Numbered from the stretch's first letter, positions 1 to 8,989 are shown. The stretch is 64,000 nucleotides of DNA from an uncultured Clostridia bacterium (GCA_948630815.1 CAPIEU010000007.1:16015-80014), one strand, 5' to 3'. The notes: generated from the sequence alone by a model not told the origin. A program made the numbers and translations.

Positions 1-272
1 GTATTATCTACATTATTTGTAATTTCATTTTTAGATTCTTCTACAGTTTTACCCATTTGTGAACTAGCGGTTTTCGATTGTTCTTCTGTTTGCCCTATAA
101 GTGCTGCAATTTTTCCAGAACTTACATCACTTTGTTCTTCCATTTTATTTCCATATAATACAAATGTAATTACAAATGCAATAATTCCAATTCCTAATAT
201 ACTTCCTCCAATATATAGAATATTTTTTGTATTATTTTCTGTTTTTTCATGTTTTCTTGTTTCTCTTCTCAT
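1..272 (-). CDS. SpoIIQ-like membrane protein, N-terminal part (runs off window)
   Basis: The gene starts with ATG at 272 behind an AGGAGG site and leaves the window at position 1, so only about 90 residues are visible. They show a basic N-terminus, one membrane helix (about residues 20-42) and the start of a polar linker rich in Gln, Glu and Ser. The position just downstream of spoIID on the same strand matches the clostridial spoIID-spoIIQ order, where SpoIIQ is a forespore membrane protein with an external M23 peptidase-like domain. That domain is not in the window, so the name rests on context and topology only. Confidence 0.5.
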   Translation of the reverse strand, partial: MRRETRKHEKTENNTKNILYIGGSILGIGIIAFVITFVLYGNKMEEQSDVSSGKIAALIGQTEEQSKTASSQMGKTVEESKNEITNNVDN

Positions 273-397
273 AGTAACTCCTCCTAAATTTTATATTTAG
301 TTAAAGTATTTCCTAAATTAGAAGAATTATACATTGAGATTTAATAAGTTTGTCTATATATTTTTTATAGCAACACTATGAAAATAAAATATAAATT

Positions 398-1400
398 TTA
401 CATATCTATAATTTCTACTCCTACATAAAAATGCTTTATGATTTCTTCATAATTTTTCCCTTGTTTGGCAAGAGCATCTGCACCCGTTTGGCTCATTCCA
501 ACACCATGTCCATATCCAATTACACTAAACTTTATATTATCTGCTTCAATTTGAAATGTAAAATTTGTAGAACGCAACCCAAGAATTGTTCTTGCCTCAA
601 CTCCTGCTAGTTCAACATTTCCAACTTTTAAAGTTTTTACTCTACCACTATCTGTTTTTTCTTTTATAGATATAGCATCATCTAAAGAAAAGTCTATTAC
701 AATTTCTGGGTGTTTTTCTTTTATTTTATTTATAAATTCTTCCTTATTTAAAATAACTTCTGAATTATACTGGCTATATTCTTCTTCTCCGTGCTGTTTC
801 TACTACTTGCAAATATGGATACCCACTTCCTCCCCAAACATTAATAGGAACTTCTGTTACTCCTCCACTATTAGAATGAAAAAAAGCATTTATAGGCTTT
901 CCTTCATATGTAATAATTTTTCCTTTAGTAGCATTAACTACATTTTGAATCCTATTCCAATTACTCTCTCTTAAATTTTCATCCCACCTTGCAAGTCTAT
1001 CTTCTTTTGAAATCCACGCTTGGCAACAACTTGCATTGTCACATATATCAGCATCTCCATGCTTTTTTTCATTACTTGTAATTTTGTAAATTGTATAGGT
1101 TCTTGCAACTACGGCTTGTGATTTAAGTGCCTCTAATTCAAAATCAGCTGGCATTTCTGCTGAAACTACATGGTATAAATATTCATCAAGAGGAACTTCA
1201 CTAATTTTATTTGTGGCAGAATGTAATAATTTTACAGTACTATATTTTTTATAATCATAATTATTTTCTATCACTTGCTCTACTACTTTATTTTCAGTTT
1301 CTGCAATTGTTTCTTTTATTTCAAATCTCTTCGTAAATAGAATAGGTATTAAAAATATAATTTGAATTAATATAATTAAATATAAAATTAGTTTTCTCAT
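398..1400 (-). CDS. spoIID: SpoIID peptidoglycan lytic transglycosylase, read through one CGG +1 site
   Basis: SpoIID degrades peptidoglycan at the septum during forespore engulfment. The protein has an N-terminal membrane anchor (about residues 4-23), then the SpoIID/LytB domain with LDEYLYHVVSAEMPA, the QAVVARTY segment and the FFHSNSGG motif. In plain triplets it stops at 774, soon after CGG at 789-791. Skipping the C gives ...VETAGEEEYSQYN and continues to the SVIGYGHGVGMSQTGADALA block and a stop at 398. The joined length is exactly 333 residues, normal for the family. It lies upstream of the spoIIQ-like gene. The identification is firm; the decoding is inferred. Confidence 0.93.
788..791 (-). 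other. CGGA +1/quadruplet site in spoIID
   Basis: The codon before is GCA; CGG AGA AGA would lead to TAG four codons later. Dropping the C gives GGA GAA GAA (Gly-Glu-Glu) and re-enters the conserved SpoIID C-terminal half. Confidence 0.85.
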
Positions 1401-1465
1401 ATATTAGATTCACTCTCTTTCTTGTTCATAACAAAAAAACATTTATATTGTATTCCTTCGTAGAA

Positions 1466-1487
1466 AGGCAGGCACGAGGCCTGCCTC
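1466..1487 (-). terminator. Hairpin after the sigma F gene
   Basis: GGCAGGC and GCCTGCC form a 7-bp GC-rich stem (1467-1473 with 1479-1485) just past the spoIIA operon end. The T-tract after it on the minus strand is short (TTTC), so it may be a terminator or a member of a hairpin repeat. Confidence 0.45.
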
Positions 1488-1502
1488 CATATATTATTTA
1501 TA

Positions 1503-2224
1503 TTATGATGTTAATTTTAGTTTCATAGAATTTAATACTTTCTTTTCAATTCTTGAAACTTGTACCTGTGTAATTCCTAAAACTTTTGCTACTTCACTTT
1601 GTGTTTTTTCTTTATAAAATCTAAGCAAAATAATTTCTTTCTCTCTTGTATTTAGATTGTCTATTAACTGTTTAATTGCAATTTTATTTATTACTCCACC
1701 TGCTTCATCTTTTCCACTTCCTATTTTATCAATAATACATCTTGAATCATCTCCTCCAGATGATTCTTCATAAATTGATGATACTGGTCTTAAAGAATCA
1801 AGTGCATATGTAATTTCTTCTTTAGGAACTTTAAGTATTTTTGAAATCTCAGTTATACTTATTTCTTCCCCAGTTTTATTTAAATATTCTTTTTGAAGCT
1901 CTAATATTTTTACTGCTAATTCTTTAGTACTTCTACTTACTTTAACCATTCCATCATCACGAATGAAACGTTTTATTTCTCCTAATATATATGGTACTGC
2001 ATAGGTTGAAACTTGTACTTCAAAACTTGTATCAAATCTTTTTATTGCTTTAATAAAGCCCATACAACCGAATTTGATAGATATCTTCTATTTCATATCC
2101 TCTTCCACCAAATCTTTTAACAATGTTCCAAATTAAACCTTTATTATTTTCCACTAATTTAGTCATTGCTTCTTCGTTTCCGGTCCTGGGCTTTTGCAAT
2201 AAGCTCTAAATTTTCTTCGTACAT
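1503..2224 (-). CDS. sigF: RNA polymerase sigma factor SigF (SpoIIAC), read through two CGG +1 sites
   Basis: This is the forespore sigma factor, third gene of the spoIIAA-spoIIAB-sigF operon. The start is ATG at 2224 behind AGGGAGTAG. Plain translation breaks twice, at CGG 2180-2182 and at CGG 2068-2070. Skipping the C each time gives Gly at AKAQDGNEEA and at IYQIGCMGF. Both are conserved sigma-70 region 2 glycines. The following region carries STYAVPYILGEIKRFIRDDG and a C-terminal region 4 helix-turn-helix (KTQSEVAKVLGITQVQVSRIEKK is split here as QSEVAKVLGI and QVQVSRIEKK). The joined protein is 239 residues. SigF rather than SigG is inferred from the operon. Confidence 0.92.
2067..2070 (-). 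other. CGGT +1/quadruplet site, second in sigF
   Basis: ATT CGG TTG TAT GGG in triplets; ATT (C)GGT TGT ATG GGC with the C skipped gives I-G-C-M-G, the conserved IGC motif of sigma region 2. Confidence 0.88.
2179..2182 (-). other. CGGA +1/quadruplet site, first in sigF
   Basis: GAC CGG AAA CGA AGA in triplets; GAC (C)GGA AAC GAA GAA gives D-G-N-E-E, the expected sequence of sigma region 1.2/2.1. Confidence 0.88.
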
Positions 2225-2315
2225 AGCCTACTCCCTTTTTCTATTTAAAATAAGCACAAATCAGCGTTAGATGAAGTAATATATTTATAGCATATCTTAA
2301 ATAGTAACTAATTTC

Positions 2316-2801
2316 TTACATTCTAAATGTAGTAAATATTTTAGGTTCTTTTTCTTCTTCATTATTTTCTTGCTTTTTTATAATTTTTTTCATTGATACT
2401 TTTGTACCTAAACCTAAAATTGATTCCACCTCTAATTCATCCATAAAGCTATCCATAATGGTAAAACCCATTCCTGATCTTTCTAAATCTGGTTTTGAAG
2501 TAAAAAGTGGCTCTTTAGCCATATTTACATCATCTATTCCTTTTCCGTTATCTTGTATTTCTATCATAATAGTATTTGCAAATATCTTACATATTATTGT
2601 TATCAATCCTTCTCTATCCTCATAGGCATGAATTATACAATTTGTTACAGCTTCAGATACAGCTGTTTTTATATCTGCTAGTTCCTCAATTGTTGGATCG
2701 AGTTGTGATGCAAAAGCTGCTACACTAATACGTGCAAATGCCTCATTATTTGATTTACTTAAAAATTCTAATTTCATTTCATTTTCATACAAACTTTTCA
2801 T
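2316..2801 (-). CDS. spoIIAB: Anti-sigma F factor and serine kinase SpoIIAB
   Basis: SpoIIAB binds and inhibits sigma F and phosphorylates SpoIIAA. It is a GHKL ATPase: the N box contains SEAVTNCIIHAYE, the G1 box DNGKGIDD, and the G2 region ERSGMGFTIMDSFMD. The C-terminal 20 residues form an acidic extension beyond the usual end. It lies between spoIIAA and sigF on the same strand. The codon pair AAC GGA in DNGKG contains CGG out of frame (2544-2546) and causes no shift, a useful internal control for the CGG effect. Confidence 0.95.
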   Translation of the reverse strand: MKSLYENEMKLEFLSKSNNEAFARISVAAFASQLDPTIEELADIKTAVSEAVTNCIIHAYEDREGLITIICKIFANTIMIEIQDNGKGIDDVNMAKEPLFTSKPDLERSGMGFTIMDSFMDELEVESILGLGTKVSMKKIIKKQENNEEEKEPKIFTTFRM

Positions 2802-2831
2802 TTTTTATTCTCATTCCTTTTTATTTGTTTT

Positions 2832-3149
2832 TTACGCACACTTATTTGAAATAGGTATTATTTTTAATATTCCACACATTTCAAATATTTTTTTTATACT
2901 TTGATTTACATTTATAAGTTCTGTTTTTCCTCCTAATCTTCTTACAGTTTTATATCTTCCAATTAACATTCCAATCCCTGCTGAATCCATGAAAGTAACC
3001 TTATTAAAGTCAAATACAACTTTTTTAGGAATATATCTTTCAATTTCACTATCCATCTTCCTCCTTATTTTCTCTGTTTGATGATGATCAATTTCTTCTG
3101 TAATTTCAAAAATTAGTAGCTTGTCCTTTTCTTCATATTTAGTATTCAA
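2832..3149 (-). CDS. spoIIAA: Anti-sigma F factor antagonist SpoIIAA
   Basis: This STAS-domain protein frees sigma F from SpoIIAB when dephosphorylated. The phosphorylated serine lies in FMDSAGIGMLIGR. I place the start at TTG 3149 because AGGAGG stands 8 bases upstream; the frame stays open to 3206 but the extra residues have no ribosome site and no family counterpart. First gene of the spoIIA operon. Confidence 0.9.
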   Translation of the reverse strand: MNTKYEEKDKLLIFEITEEIDHHQTEKIRRKMDSEIERYIPKKVVFDFNKVTFMDSAGIGMLIGRYKTVRRLGGKTELINVNQSIKKIFEMCGILKIIPISNKCA

Positions 3150-3272
3150 AATTTTATTCCTCCTAACTTTTTTTATAATTATAACTCGTTTGGTGATTTT
3201 TTCCAATAGCGAAACATAGGAAGTTTTAGCGATTTATAAGAACTTTACGACATTTTATTACATATAAGAACA

Positions 3273-3304
3273 AAAAAAGGAAACGGGCATATCACCCATT
3301 TCCT
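3273..3304 (-). terminator. Intrinsic terminator
   Basis: On the minus strand GGAAATGGG pairs with CCCGTTTCC and is followed by seven T. It ends the transcript of the small membrane protein gene just upstream. Confidence 0.8.
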
Positions 3305-3321
3305 TAACAGATTTTCCTTTC

Positions 3322-3444
3322 TTAGTAGTCATAACGTGCTTTGTCTTCTCTTCCTAAAGCAACACAAAGTCCTACAAAACCAAGGGAAGCTACAGTTACC
3401 ACTGTCGCTATAACAATTCCTGTTACTTTTAAAACCCGTTTCAT
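3322..3444 (-). CDS. Small single-helix membrane protein (40 aa) with an in-frame CGG read as Arg
   Basis: The gene starts at ATG 3444 with AGGAG upstream and encodes 40 residues: MKRVLK, one membrane helix (about residues 7-30) and a charged tail. It has its own promoter and terminator, so it is a real transcription unit. Codon 3 is CGG (3436-3438). If that CGG caused the +1 skip seen elsewhere, translation would give only M-K-G-F and stop at TAA, so either CGG is read as Arg here or the gene is a decoding-sensitive leader. I do not recognise the family. Confidence 0.65.
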   Translation of the reverse strand: MKRVLKVTGIVIATVVTVASLGFVGLCVALGREDKARYDY

Positions 3445-3480
3445 GCATTTTCTCCTTTCTAGAATTTTTAGTACTTTTAT

Positions 3481-3509
3481 AGTATACACTAATTTACACA
3501 TCATTTCAA
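3481..3509 (-). promoter_or_regulatory. Sigma-A-type promoter of the small membrane protein gene
   Basis: TTGAAA (3504-3509) and TATACT (3481-3486) on the minus strand are separated by exactly 17 bases. Confidence 0.75.
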
Positions 3510-3537
3510 GTTTTAAAAGTTATTTAATAAACATTTC

Positions 3538-4287
3538 TTACTTTTTATTTCTTTCCACTACTATATCCCCAAATATTTTTTCTTGTGTAGCTATTACTTT
3601 ATCTCTTCTTGTTAATTCTAATAATCCAGAAAACGCTGTAACCACTTCTTGTTTATTGCATTTTGATAATGTGTACATTTTATTAAATACGAATTTAGGT
3701 TTATGCAATAATTCTTTAAACATTTCTTTAACTTTGCTTGCAACTGTATATGTATCTGTTATTGCAATTTTCTTTATATTTTCTGCATTTTGATTTAATC
3801 GTGCTTTATTTCTTTCTACTATATTGCTATATATCTCTGGAATAATTTCTTTTGTATATTCCTTTTCTAATTTCTGTTTTGGAAGTTCGATATTTTCTTG
3901 CATTTTAAATAATCTATTTGAAAATTCTAAATAATTTTGTTTTAATTTAGATGTAATTTCTTTATATTTCTTATATTCAATTATTCTTGCAATTAACTGT
4001 TCTTCTGTTAATTCTTCTTCATCTTCTACTTGTTTTGGCAATAAGCCTTTTGATTTAATATATAATAAGGTAGATGCCATTATTAAAAATTCACTTGTTA
4101 TTTCTAAATTCATTTTTTCTGCTTGATTAATAAATTCAATATATTGGTCTGCTATTTCACTTATTTTTATATCATAAATATCCATTTTATTTTTATCGAT
4201 TAAAGCTAATAATAAATCTAATGGGCCTTCAAAATTTTCTATTTTTATAGCATATTTATTGCTTTGTAAAGTTAATACATTTTGCAT
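3538..4287 (-). CDS. scpA: Segregation and condensation protein ScpA
   Basis: ScpA is the kleisin subunit that joins ScpB and Smc in the condensin complex. The N-terminal kleisin motif FEGPLDLLLALIDKNKMDIYDI is present (shown in parts FEGPLDLLLALI and DIYDIKISEIADQY), as is the SEFLIMASTLLYIKSKGLLP helix and a C-terminal winged-helix region. The length of 249 residues is typical. It directly abuts recX with no gap; scpB is not next to it. Confidence 0.93.
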   Translation of the reverse strand: MQNVLTLQSNKYAIKIENFEGPLDLLLALIDKNKMDIYDIKISEIADQYIEFINQAEKMNLEITSEFLIMASTLLYIKSKGLLPKQVEDEEELTEEQLIARIIEYKKYKEITSKLKQNYLEFSNRLFKMQENIELPKQKLEKEYTKEIIPEIYSNIVERNKARLNQNAENIKKIAITDTYTVASKVKEMFKELLHKPKFVFNKMYTLSKCNKQEVVTAFSGLLELTRRDKVIATQEKIFGDIVVERNKK

Positions 4288-4737
4288 TTAAAATACTTCC
4301 TTTATAGTTTGATGGTTATAACCTTTTTTTATAAGATATATTTTTATATCTTCTTTTTCCATTGTTCTTTGCTTCTTTTGTAGTAAATTTTCCGCAGATT
4401 TAATTTCATATTCTTCTAATATTTCTTTGTTATTATATACATACTCTTCTAGCTCGTTTTTATCTATTCCCTTTGTTAATAATTTATACTCTATCTCTTT
4501 TATAGATAAATCTTTTAAAGCTATAAATTCTTTAACTGACCTATCTATATAATCCATATCATTTAAATATCCTACATCTTTTACATATGCTATAATATCA
4601 TATAACATATCACTTTGTATAGTATTTTTAAATTTATTTTTTACTTCATACTCTGTTCTTTTTTTATACATTATATAATTCATTACTTTTGTCTTTTCTT
4701 TATCAAATTCTTCTACTGTATACATATTATCCTCCAT
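4288..4737 (-). CDS. recX: Regulatory protein RecX
   Basis: RecX binds RecA filaments and limits recombination. The 149-residue protein has the three-helix RecX repeats, including KRTEYEVKNKF, VGYLNDMDYIDRSV and a last repeat ending IKKGYNHQTIKEVF. It lies downstream of recA, as usual, and its stop overlaps the scpA start region. Translation may begin at Met1 (4737) or Met5. GCG GAA in the C-terminal part contains an out-of-frame CGG without effect. Confidence 0.85.
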   Translation of the reverse strand: MEDNMYTVEEFDKEKTKVMNYIMYKKRTEYEVKNKFKNTIQSDMLYDIIAYVKDVGYLNDMDYIDRSVKEFIALKDLSIKEIEYKLLTKGIDKNELEEYVYNNKEILEEYEIKSAENLLQKKQRTMEKEDIKIYLIKKGYNHQTIKEVF

Positions 4738-4778
4738 ACAATTTCAATAAAACCTAGGAATTTTTTTCACCTATTACA

Positions 4779-4850
4779 TATACGTCCAATCCATCTTGAT
4801 GAATGTAGGACGTTTTTGTTTTTCTCTTTAAAGTTCGAAAAACAAAAAAA
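4779..4850 (+). repeat. Dispersed intergenic repeat, family B, copy 1
   Basis: The segment reads ...TCCATCTTGATGAATGTAGGA... followed by GTTTTTCTCTTTAAAGTTCG and AAAAACAAAAA. A close copy lies at 49258-49322 and a reverse copy at 52569-52654. The GTTTTT...AAAAAC arms can pair, so it can form a hairpin. Confidence 0.6.
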
Positions 4851-4937
4851 TCTATTGTTCATGTGTCGCTACTTTACTATTAAAAAGTTAATTTTCTTAT
4901 ACAACAAGGGAGTATTAAAATACCCCCTCTTTTTCTC

Positions 4938-5981
4938 CTATTCTTCTTCATCTGTCATATTTTCTTCTCCTAAGCTCTTTTCAAATGCTTGTTCAAAATT
5001 ATTTCTTATTTTTTGCTCGATTTCTGTCATTATTTCTGGATTATCTAATAAATATTTTTTTACATTTTCTCTACCTTGTCCTATTCTTTCTCCATTATAA
5101 CTAAACCATGATCCACTCTTTTCAATTATATCTAGGTTCACCCCTATATCTAATATATTTCCTTCTTTTGATATACCTTTACCATATACTATATCAAATT
5201 CAGCCTCTCTAAATGGTGGTGCAACTTTATTTTTTACTATTTTTACTCTTGCTCTACTTCCAACAACTTCTCCATCTTGTTTTATTGATTCTGTTTTTCT
5301 AATATCCATACGAACAGAAGCATAAAATTTTAGTGCTCTTCCTCCTGTTGTTGTTTCTGGATTTCCAAACATAACACCAATTTTTTCTCTTAATTGGTTA
5401 ATAAATATTAAAACTGTTTTTGATTTGTTTATTGCTCCTGCAAGTTTTCTTAATGCTTGTGACATAAGCCTTGCTTGTAACCCCATATGAGAATCTCCCA
5501 TATCTCCATCGATTTCTGCTTTTGGTACTAATGCTGCTACTGAGTCTACTACTATAACATCTAGTGCTCCACTTCTAATTAATGCTTCAGCTATTTCAAG
5601 TGCTTGTTCACCTGTATCTGGTTGTGATACTATTAAGTTATCTATATCTACCCCTAAATGTTTTGCATATACTGGATCTAGTGCATGTTCTGCATCTATA
5701 AATGCTGCTTCTCCCCCTAGTTTTTGTGCTTCTGATACTACATGTAATGCAAGTGTTGTTTTACCAGAAGATTCTGGTCCATATATTTCTATAATTCTTC
5801 CACGAGGTACGCCTCCAATTCCTAATGCAATATCTAATCCTAATGCACCTGTTGGAATTGCCTCTATATTCATTGCTTGAAATTCTCCAAGTTTCATTAC
5901 TGAACCTTTTCCAAATTGTTTTTCTATTTGTCCCATTGCTGCTTCTAATGCTTTTCTTTTTTCTGAATTTTCTGTACTCAT
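4938..5981 (-). CDS. recA: Recombinase RecA
   Basis: RecA is the ATP-dependent strand-exchange protein that also triggers the SOS response. The Walker A motif GPESSGKTTL, the IDAEHALDP segment, Walker B VIVVDSVAALVPK and the L2 region (NQLREKIGVMFGNPE, GGRALKFYAS) are all intact. At 347 residues it is full length with the usual acidic C-terminus. No in-frame CGG is present and the frame is continuous. Confidence 0.98.
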   Translation of the reverse strand: MSTENSEKRKALEAAMGQIEKQFGKGSVMKLGEFQAMNIEAIPTGALGLDIALGIGGVPRGRIIEIYGPESSGKTTLALHVVSEAQKLGGEAAFIDAEHALDPVYAKHLGVDIDNLIVSQPDTGEQALEIAEALIRSGALDVIVVDSVAALVPKAEIDGDMGDSHMGLQARLMSQALRKLAGAINKSKTVLIFINQLREKIGVMFGNPETTTGGRALKFYASVRMDIRKTESIKQDGEVVGSRARVKIVKNKVAPPFREAEFDIVYGKGISKEGNILDIGVNLDIIEKSGSWFSYNGERIGQGRENVKKYLLDNPEIMTEIEQKIRNNFEQAFEKSLGEENMTDEEE

Positions 5982-6488
5982 ATAAAACCTCCTATATTTT
6001 TAAAACGTTTGTTTGTATTTGTATTATCACATTTAATTTTTTATTTGTCAATACTTTTTTTAAATTTTTTTAAATAATTTCTAAAAGCAAGTAAATACCT
6101 ATACCTCCCTTCTTTTATCTAATTATCTTAAATTTCTAATTTGGTAATTCATTTAGATTATAAAATTTATCTTTGATTATAATTTCACTCTACTTAAAAC
6201 TAAAAAAATATTTTGAATTAACTAATTTCTAGATTTTCCTATATGCCAAACTGTAAATTGATTTTGATAATACTTGATAAAACTTACTTTTTGAAATTAA
6301 TTTTAAACTGAAGTTATTATATTATGGATATTATGATTTGTAAATAGATTTATTATAACTTTTTTATTAGGGCAATTTCTTGGAAGGGCAAGCCATTATT
6401 AATCACCCCTACACCTTAGAGTAAGACTCTGCAGCCTTTTGTTACCATTGTAATATTTCATAAATTTCCCTATTTTTTATGTTAAATT
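5982..6488. other. Long intergenic region upstream of recA
   Basis: About 500 bases between divergent recA and the orphan gene at 6565. It is very AT-rich. Around 6380-6430 there is a decayed copy of the family A repeat (GGGCAAGCC...CACCCCTACACC). I see no convincing gene or RNA structure in the rest. Confidence 0.5.
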
Positions 6489-6517
6489 TTGACTTTAACA
6501 TAAATACGTAGTATAAT
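6489..6517 (+). promoter_or_regulatory. Sigma-A-type promoter of the 6565 orphan gene
   Basis: TTGACT (6489-6494), 17 bases, TATAAT (6512-6517), a near-consensus promoter about 50 bases before the ATG. Confidence 0.8.
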
Positions 6518-6564
6518 TAATATTGTAAATGTCAATAAAGATCTTAAAAGAAAGGAACTAAAAA

Positions 6565-6954
6565 ATGAAATTACGGTTAGCATTGCAGGTAACTGGTTTA
6601 TCAAAAAATCTTTTTGCTTTTGTAGAAAACGTTGATCGTTTATGCAAAGAGCATAAGGATTTTACATTTGGCTTTAAACAAGGAAAAAAGCTGTACCTTG
6701 ACACTTGTAAGGGAATGCAAAATAATTGGTACATTAGCATTAAGCAACAACCTAATGTACAGTTTATTGTTGCAACTTTAAACTATTCCCTTGCATTAGG
6801 AAGCTTTATCGATTTATCATTAGTAGATAATGTTTTATACTTTGACATCTCTTTTGTTGATAAGGATGCACCTATATCCAACGATGAGGATATCCTTCAA
6901 AGAAAAGTTCAATCCTTTGCAGACGGACTTGGTTTACAGTACACCCTTATTTAA
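6565..6954 (+). CDS. Orphan protein of 129 aa with an in-frame CGG read as Arg
   Basis: The gene has AAGGAAC upstream of ATG 6565, a strong promoter and a clean terminator, so it is a real single-gene unit. I recognise no domain. The protein is soluble, moderately hydrophobic and Cys-poor. Codon 4 is CGG (6574-6576) and the frame stays open only if CGG is read as Arg; a +1 skip would give M-K-L-G and stop at TAG. GAC GGA near the end holds an out-of-frame CGG. Its base composition is slightly less AT-rich than its neighbours, consistent with transfer. Confidence 0.65.
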   Translation: MKLRLALQVTGLSKNLFAFVENVDRLCKEHKDFTFGFKQGKKLYLDTCKGMQNNWYISIKQQPNVQFIVATLNYSLALGSFIDLSLVDNVLYFDISFVDKDAPISNDEDILQRKVQSFADGLGLQYTLI

Positions 6955-6965
6955 AATCCTTTTGT

Positions 6966-7000
6966 CCCCATATTGTTTTTGAATATGGGGATTTTTCTTT
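6966..7000 (+). terminator. Intrinsic terminator
   Basis: CCCCATATT pairs with AATATGGGG around a small T-rich loop, followed by ATTTTTCTTTTT. It ends the 6565 gene. Confidence 0.9.
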
Positions 7001-7053
7001 TTATTGATATTTTTCTTTTTTATTAATATACTATAAATATAGGAGTTGATTAT

Positions 7054-8448
7054 ATGTTTAAAAATCATATTGATAAACTAAAAGATGAAATTATCTCTTC
7101 TACTTGTGAACTTATTAAGATCCCAAGTGTAAATACAGAGTCTACTAATCAATCTATGCCTTTTGGAGAAGAATGTAATAATACTTTAGAATATGTTTTA
7201 AATTTAGCCTCTAATTTGGGTTTTAAGACTAAAAATATTGATGGTTATTGTGGTTATGTTGAATTTGGCAAGGGTAAAGAACTAATGGGTATTATTGGAC
7301 ATTTAGATGTTGTTCCAGAAGGAGAAAACTGGACTTATCCCCCATTTTCTGCAACTATAGCTAATGGAAAAATTTATGGGAGAGGTGCTATAGATGATAA
7401 AGGTCCTGTTATTGCTAGCCTTTATGCCATGAAAACTGTTATGGATAATTGTAACGTAAATAAAAGAGTTAGATTAATTTTAGGTTTAAATGAAGAAAAA
7501 GATTGGAAATGTATCGAATATTATAAAGCTCATGAAGAAATTCCAAGTTTTGGATTTAGTCCTGATGCTGATTTTCCTTGTATTTATGCTGAAAAAGCTT
7601 TACTAAATGTTCATCTAAATCAAATTTATAACTCTAATGATAAAATTAAAATCGCTGATATTGATTATAATAATAATGCTATGAATGTTGTACCTAAATT
7701 TTGTAAAGTTAAACTTAATATAGATAATAATATTGATATAGATGAATGTATTATTAATTTAACTATTATAGCAAAAAAGCATAATTTTAATATTAAACTA
7801 AATAAAGAAAATGATAATACTATTATAATAGAAGCATATGGTATAAGTGCTCACAGTGCACATCCAGACTTAGGTGTTAATGCTATATCTAATATTCTTA
7901 TTGTTTTAACTGAATTATTTGAAATTTACAATATTAATGTAGAACTTTTATCTATGTTTTGTCGTTATATTCATACACAATATAATGGTGATGATTTAAA
8001 TATTAATTTCCCTGATGAATCCGGAAAATTGACTTTAAATGTTGCAAGATTTTTCTTAGAAAATAACACTTTAGGTATTAGTATGAATTTAAGAATTCCT
8101 GTTCACTCTCATATAGAAACAGTAAAAAATAGATTTAATGATATTTTTAAAACTAATTCTATTACAGTCTCTTTTGATGGCAAAAAAGATGCCTTATATA
8201 TACCTAAAGATAATAATTTAGTTACAACTTTGGCTTCTATTTTTAATGAAGTAACTGAAAAAAACGAAAAACCTATAGCAATTGGTGGTGCAACATATGC
8301 ACGTGCATTTAAAAATTTCGTTTCTTTTGGTGCAAATATGCCTGGGGATGAAGATATGTGTCACAAGGTTGACGAATTTATTTCTATAGATAACTTAATT
8401 TTAACAACAAATATTTATGCTACTGCTATTTATAAATTGTGTAAGTAG
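7054..8448 (+). CDS. Dinuclear zinc dipeptidase, PepV/Sapep family
   Basis: An M20-family metallodipeptidase that likely cleaves short peptides in the cytoplasm. Metal and catalytic motifs are present: GHLDVVPEG (His and Asp), GRGAIDDKGP (bridging Asp), LNEEKDW (catalytic Glu region), SPDADFP, and near the C-terminus GGATYARAFKNFVSFG with the HKVDEFI His. At 464 residues it has the expected size, including the lid domain (about 180-380). Ribosome site TAGGAGTTGATT precedes ATG 7054. It stands alone, flanked by hairpins. Confidence 0.88.
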   Translation: MFKNHIDKLKDEIISSTCELIKIPSVNTESTNQSMPFGEECNNTLEYVLNLASNLGFKTKNIDGYCGYVEFGKGKELMGIIGHLDVVPEGENWTYPPFSATIANGKIYGRGAIDDKGPVIASLYAMKTVMDNCNVNKRVRLILGLNEEKDWKCIEYYKAHEEIPSFGFSPDADFPCIYAEKALLNVHLNQIYNSNDKIKIADIDYNNNAMNVVPKFCKVKLNIDNNIDIDECIINLTIIAKKHNFNIKLNKENDNTIIIEAYGISAHSAHPDLGVNAISNILIVLTELFEIYNINVELLSMFCRYIHTQYNGDDLNINFPDESGKLTLNVARFFLENNTLGISMNLRIPVHSHIETVKNRFNDIFKTNSITVSFDGKKDALYIPKDNNLVTTLASIFNEVTEKNEKPIAIGGATYARAFKNFVSFGANMPGDEDMCHKVDEFISIDNLILTTNIYATAIYKLCK

Positions 8449-8452
8449 TTTC

Positions 8453-8523
8453 TAAAATGATGTAATTGTTTAAAGATTAATATTTTGGTTTTTATATTAA
8501 TCTTTAAACAATTCATCATTTTA
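8453..8523 (+). terminator. Long hairpin after pepV
   Basis: TAAAATGATG and the following AATTGTTTAAAGATTAATAT pair with an almost perfect reverse complement ending CATCATTTTA, a stem of about 30 bp. It probably terminates pepV transcription. Confidence 0.65.
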
Positions 8524-8577
8524 TATAATTAACAATTACTGATAACATTTTAAATATATTATAGCTGTTTATTCAAC

Positions 8578-8611
8578 AAAAAATGACCCAAGAATTTGGG
8601 TCATTTTTAAC
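8578..8611 (-). terminator. Intrinsic terminator of spoVG
   Basis: On the minus strand AAATGACCCAA pairs with TTGGGTCATTT and is followed by TTTTG, directly after the spoVG stop. Confidence 0.85.
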
Positions 8612-8619
8612 CATATTTA

Positions 8620-8910
8620 TTATTCAGCTGAACCTTCTTCAACTTCAGCATCTGGAGCATCATAAGCTTCTAAGATAGCTGCTTGAATTTTTTCTCTTGT
8701 TTCAGCATTGATTGGATGAGCTATATCTTTGAAATCTCCGTTTGGAGTTTTTCTACTTGGCATAGCAATAAATAATCCATTTTGGCTTTCGATAACTTTG
8801 ATATCGTGGATTACGAATTCATTATCGAATGTTACAGAAGCAACAGCTTTCATTCTGTTCTCTGAATTTACTTTTCTTAAACGTACATCTGTTATTTGCA
8901 TTTTCTGCAC
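8620..8910 (-). CDS. spoVG: Septation/sporulation regulator SpoVG
   Basis: SpoVG is a small nucleic-acid-binding regulator involved in spore cortex formation and asymmetric division. The family signature MQITDVRLRKV, then AFVTFDNEFVIHDIKVI-like (here SVTFDNEFVIHDIKVIE) and MPSRKTPNGDFKDIAHPI, is clear, followed by an acidic tail (96 residues). GAGGGG precedes ATG 8910. AAC GGA in PNGDF contains an out-of-frame CGG with no effect. Confidence 0.96.
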   Translation of the reverse strand: MQKMQITDVRLRKVNSENRMKAVASVTFDNEFVIHDIKVIESQNGLFIAMPSRKTPNGDFKDIAHPINAETREKIQAAILEAYDAPDAEVEEGSAE

Positions 8911-8961
8911 CCCTCTTCATAAATTGTTTTAATATTTCGTACTGTTATGTACAAATATATT

Positions 8962-8989
8962 ATTCGTCACAAATCTTTTTTTTCCTCCT
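8962..8989 (-). promoter_or_regulatory. Possible sigma H promoter of spoVG
   Basis: On the minus strand AGGAAAA and CGAAT are 13 bases apart, close to the sigma H pattern known to drive spoVG in Bacillus. The rest of the 388-base gap up to murC (8990-9298) is AT-rich and shows no gene. Confidence 0.35.
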
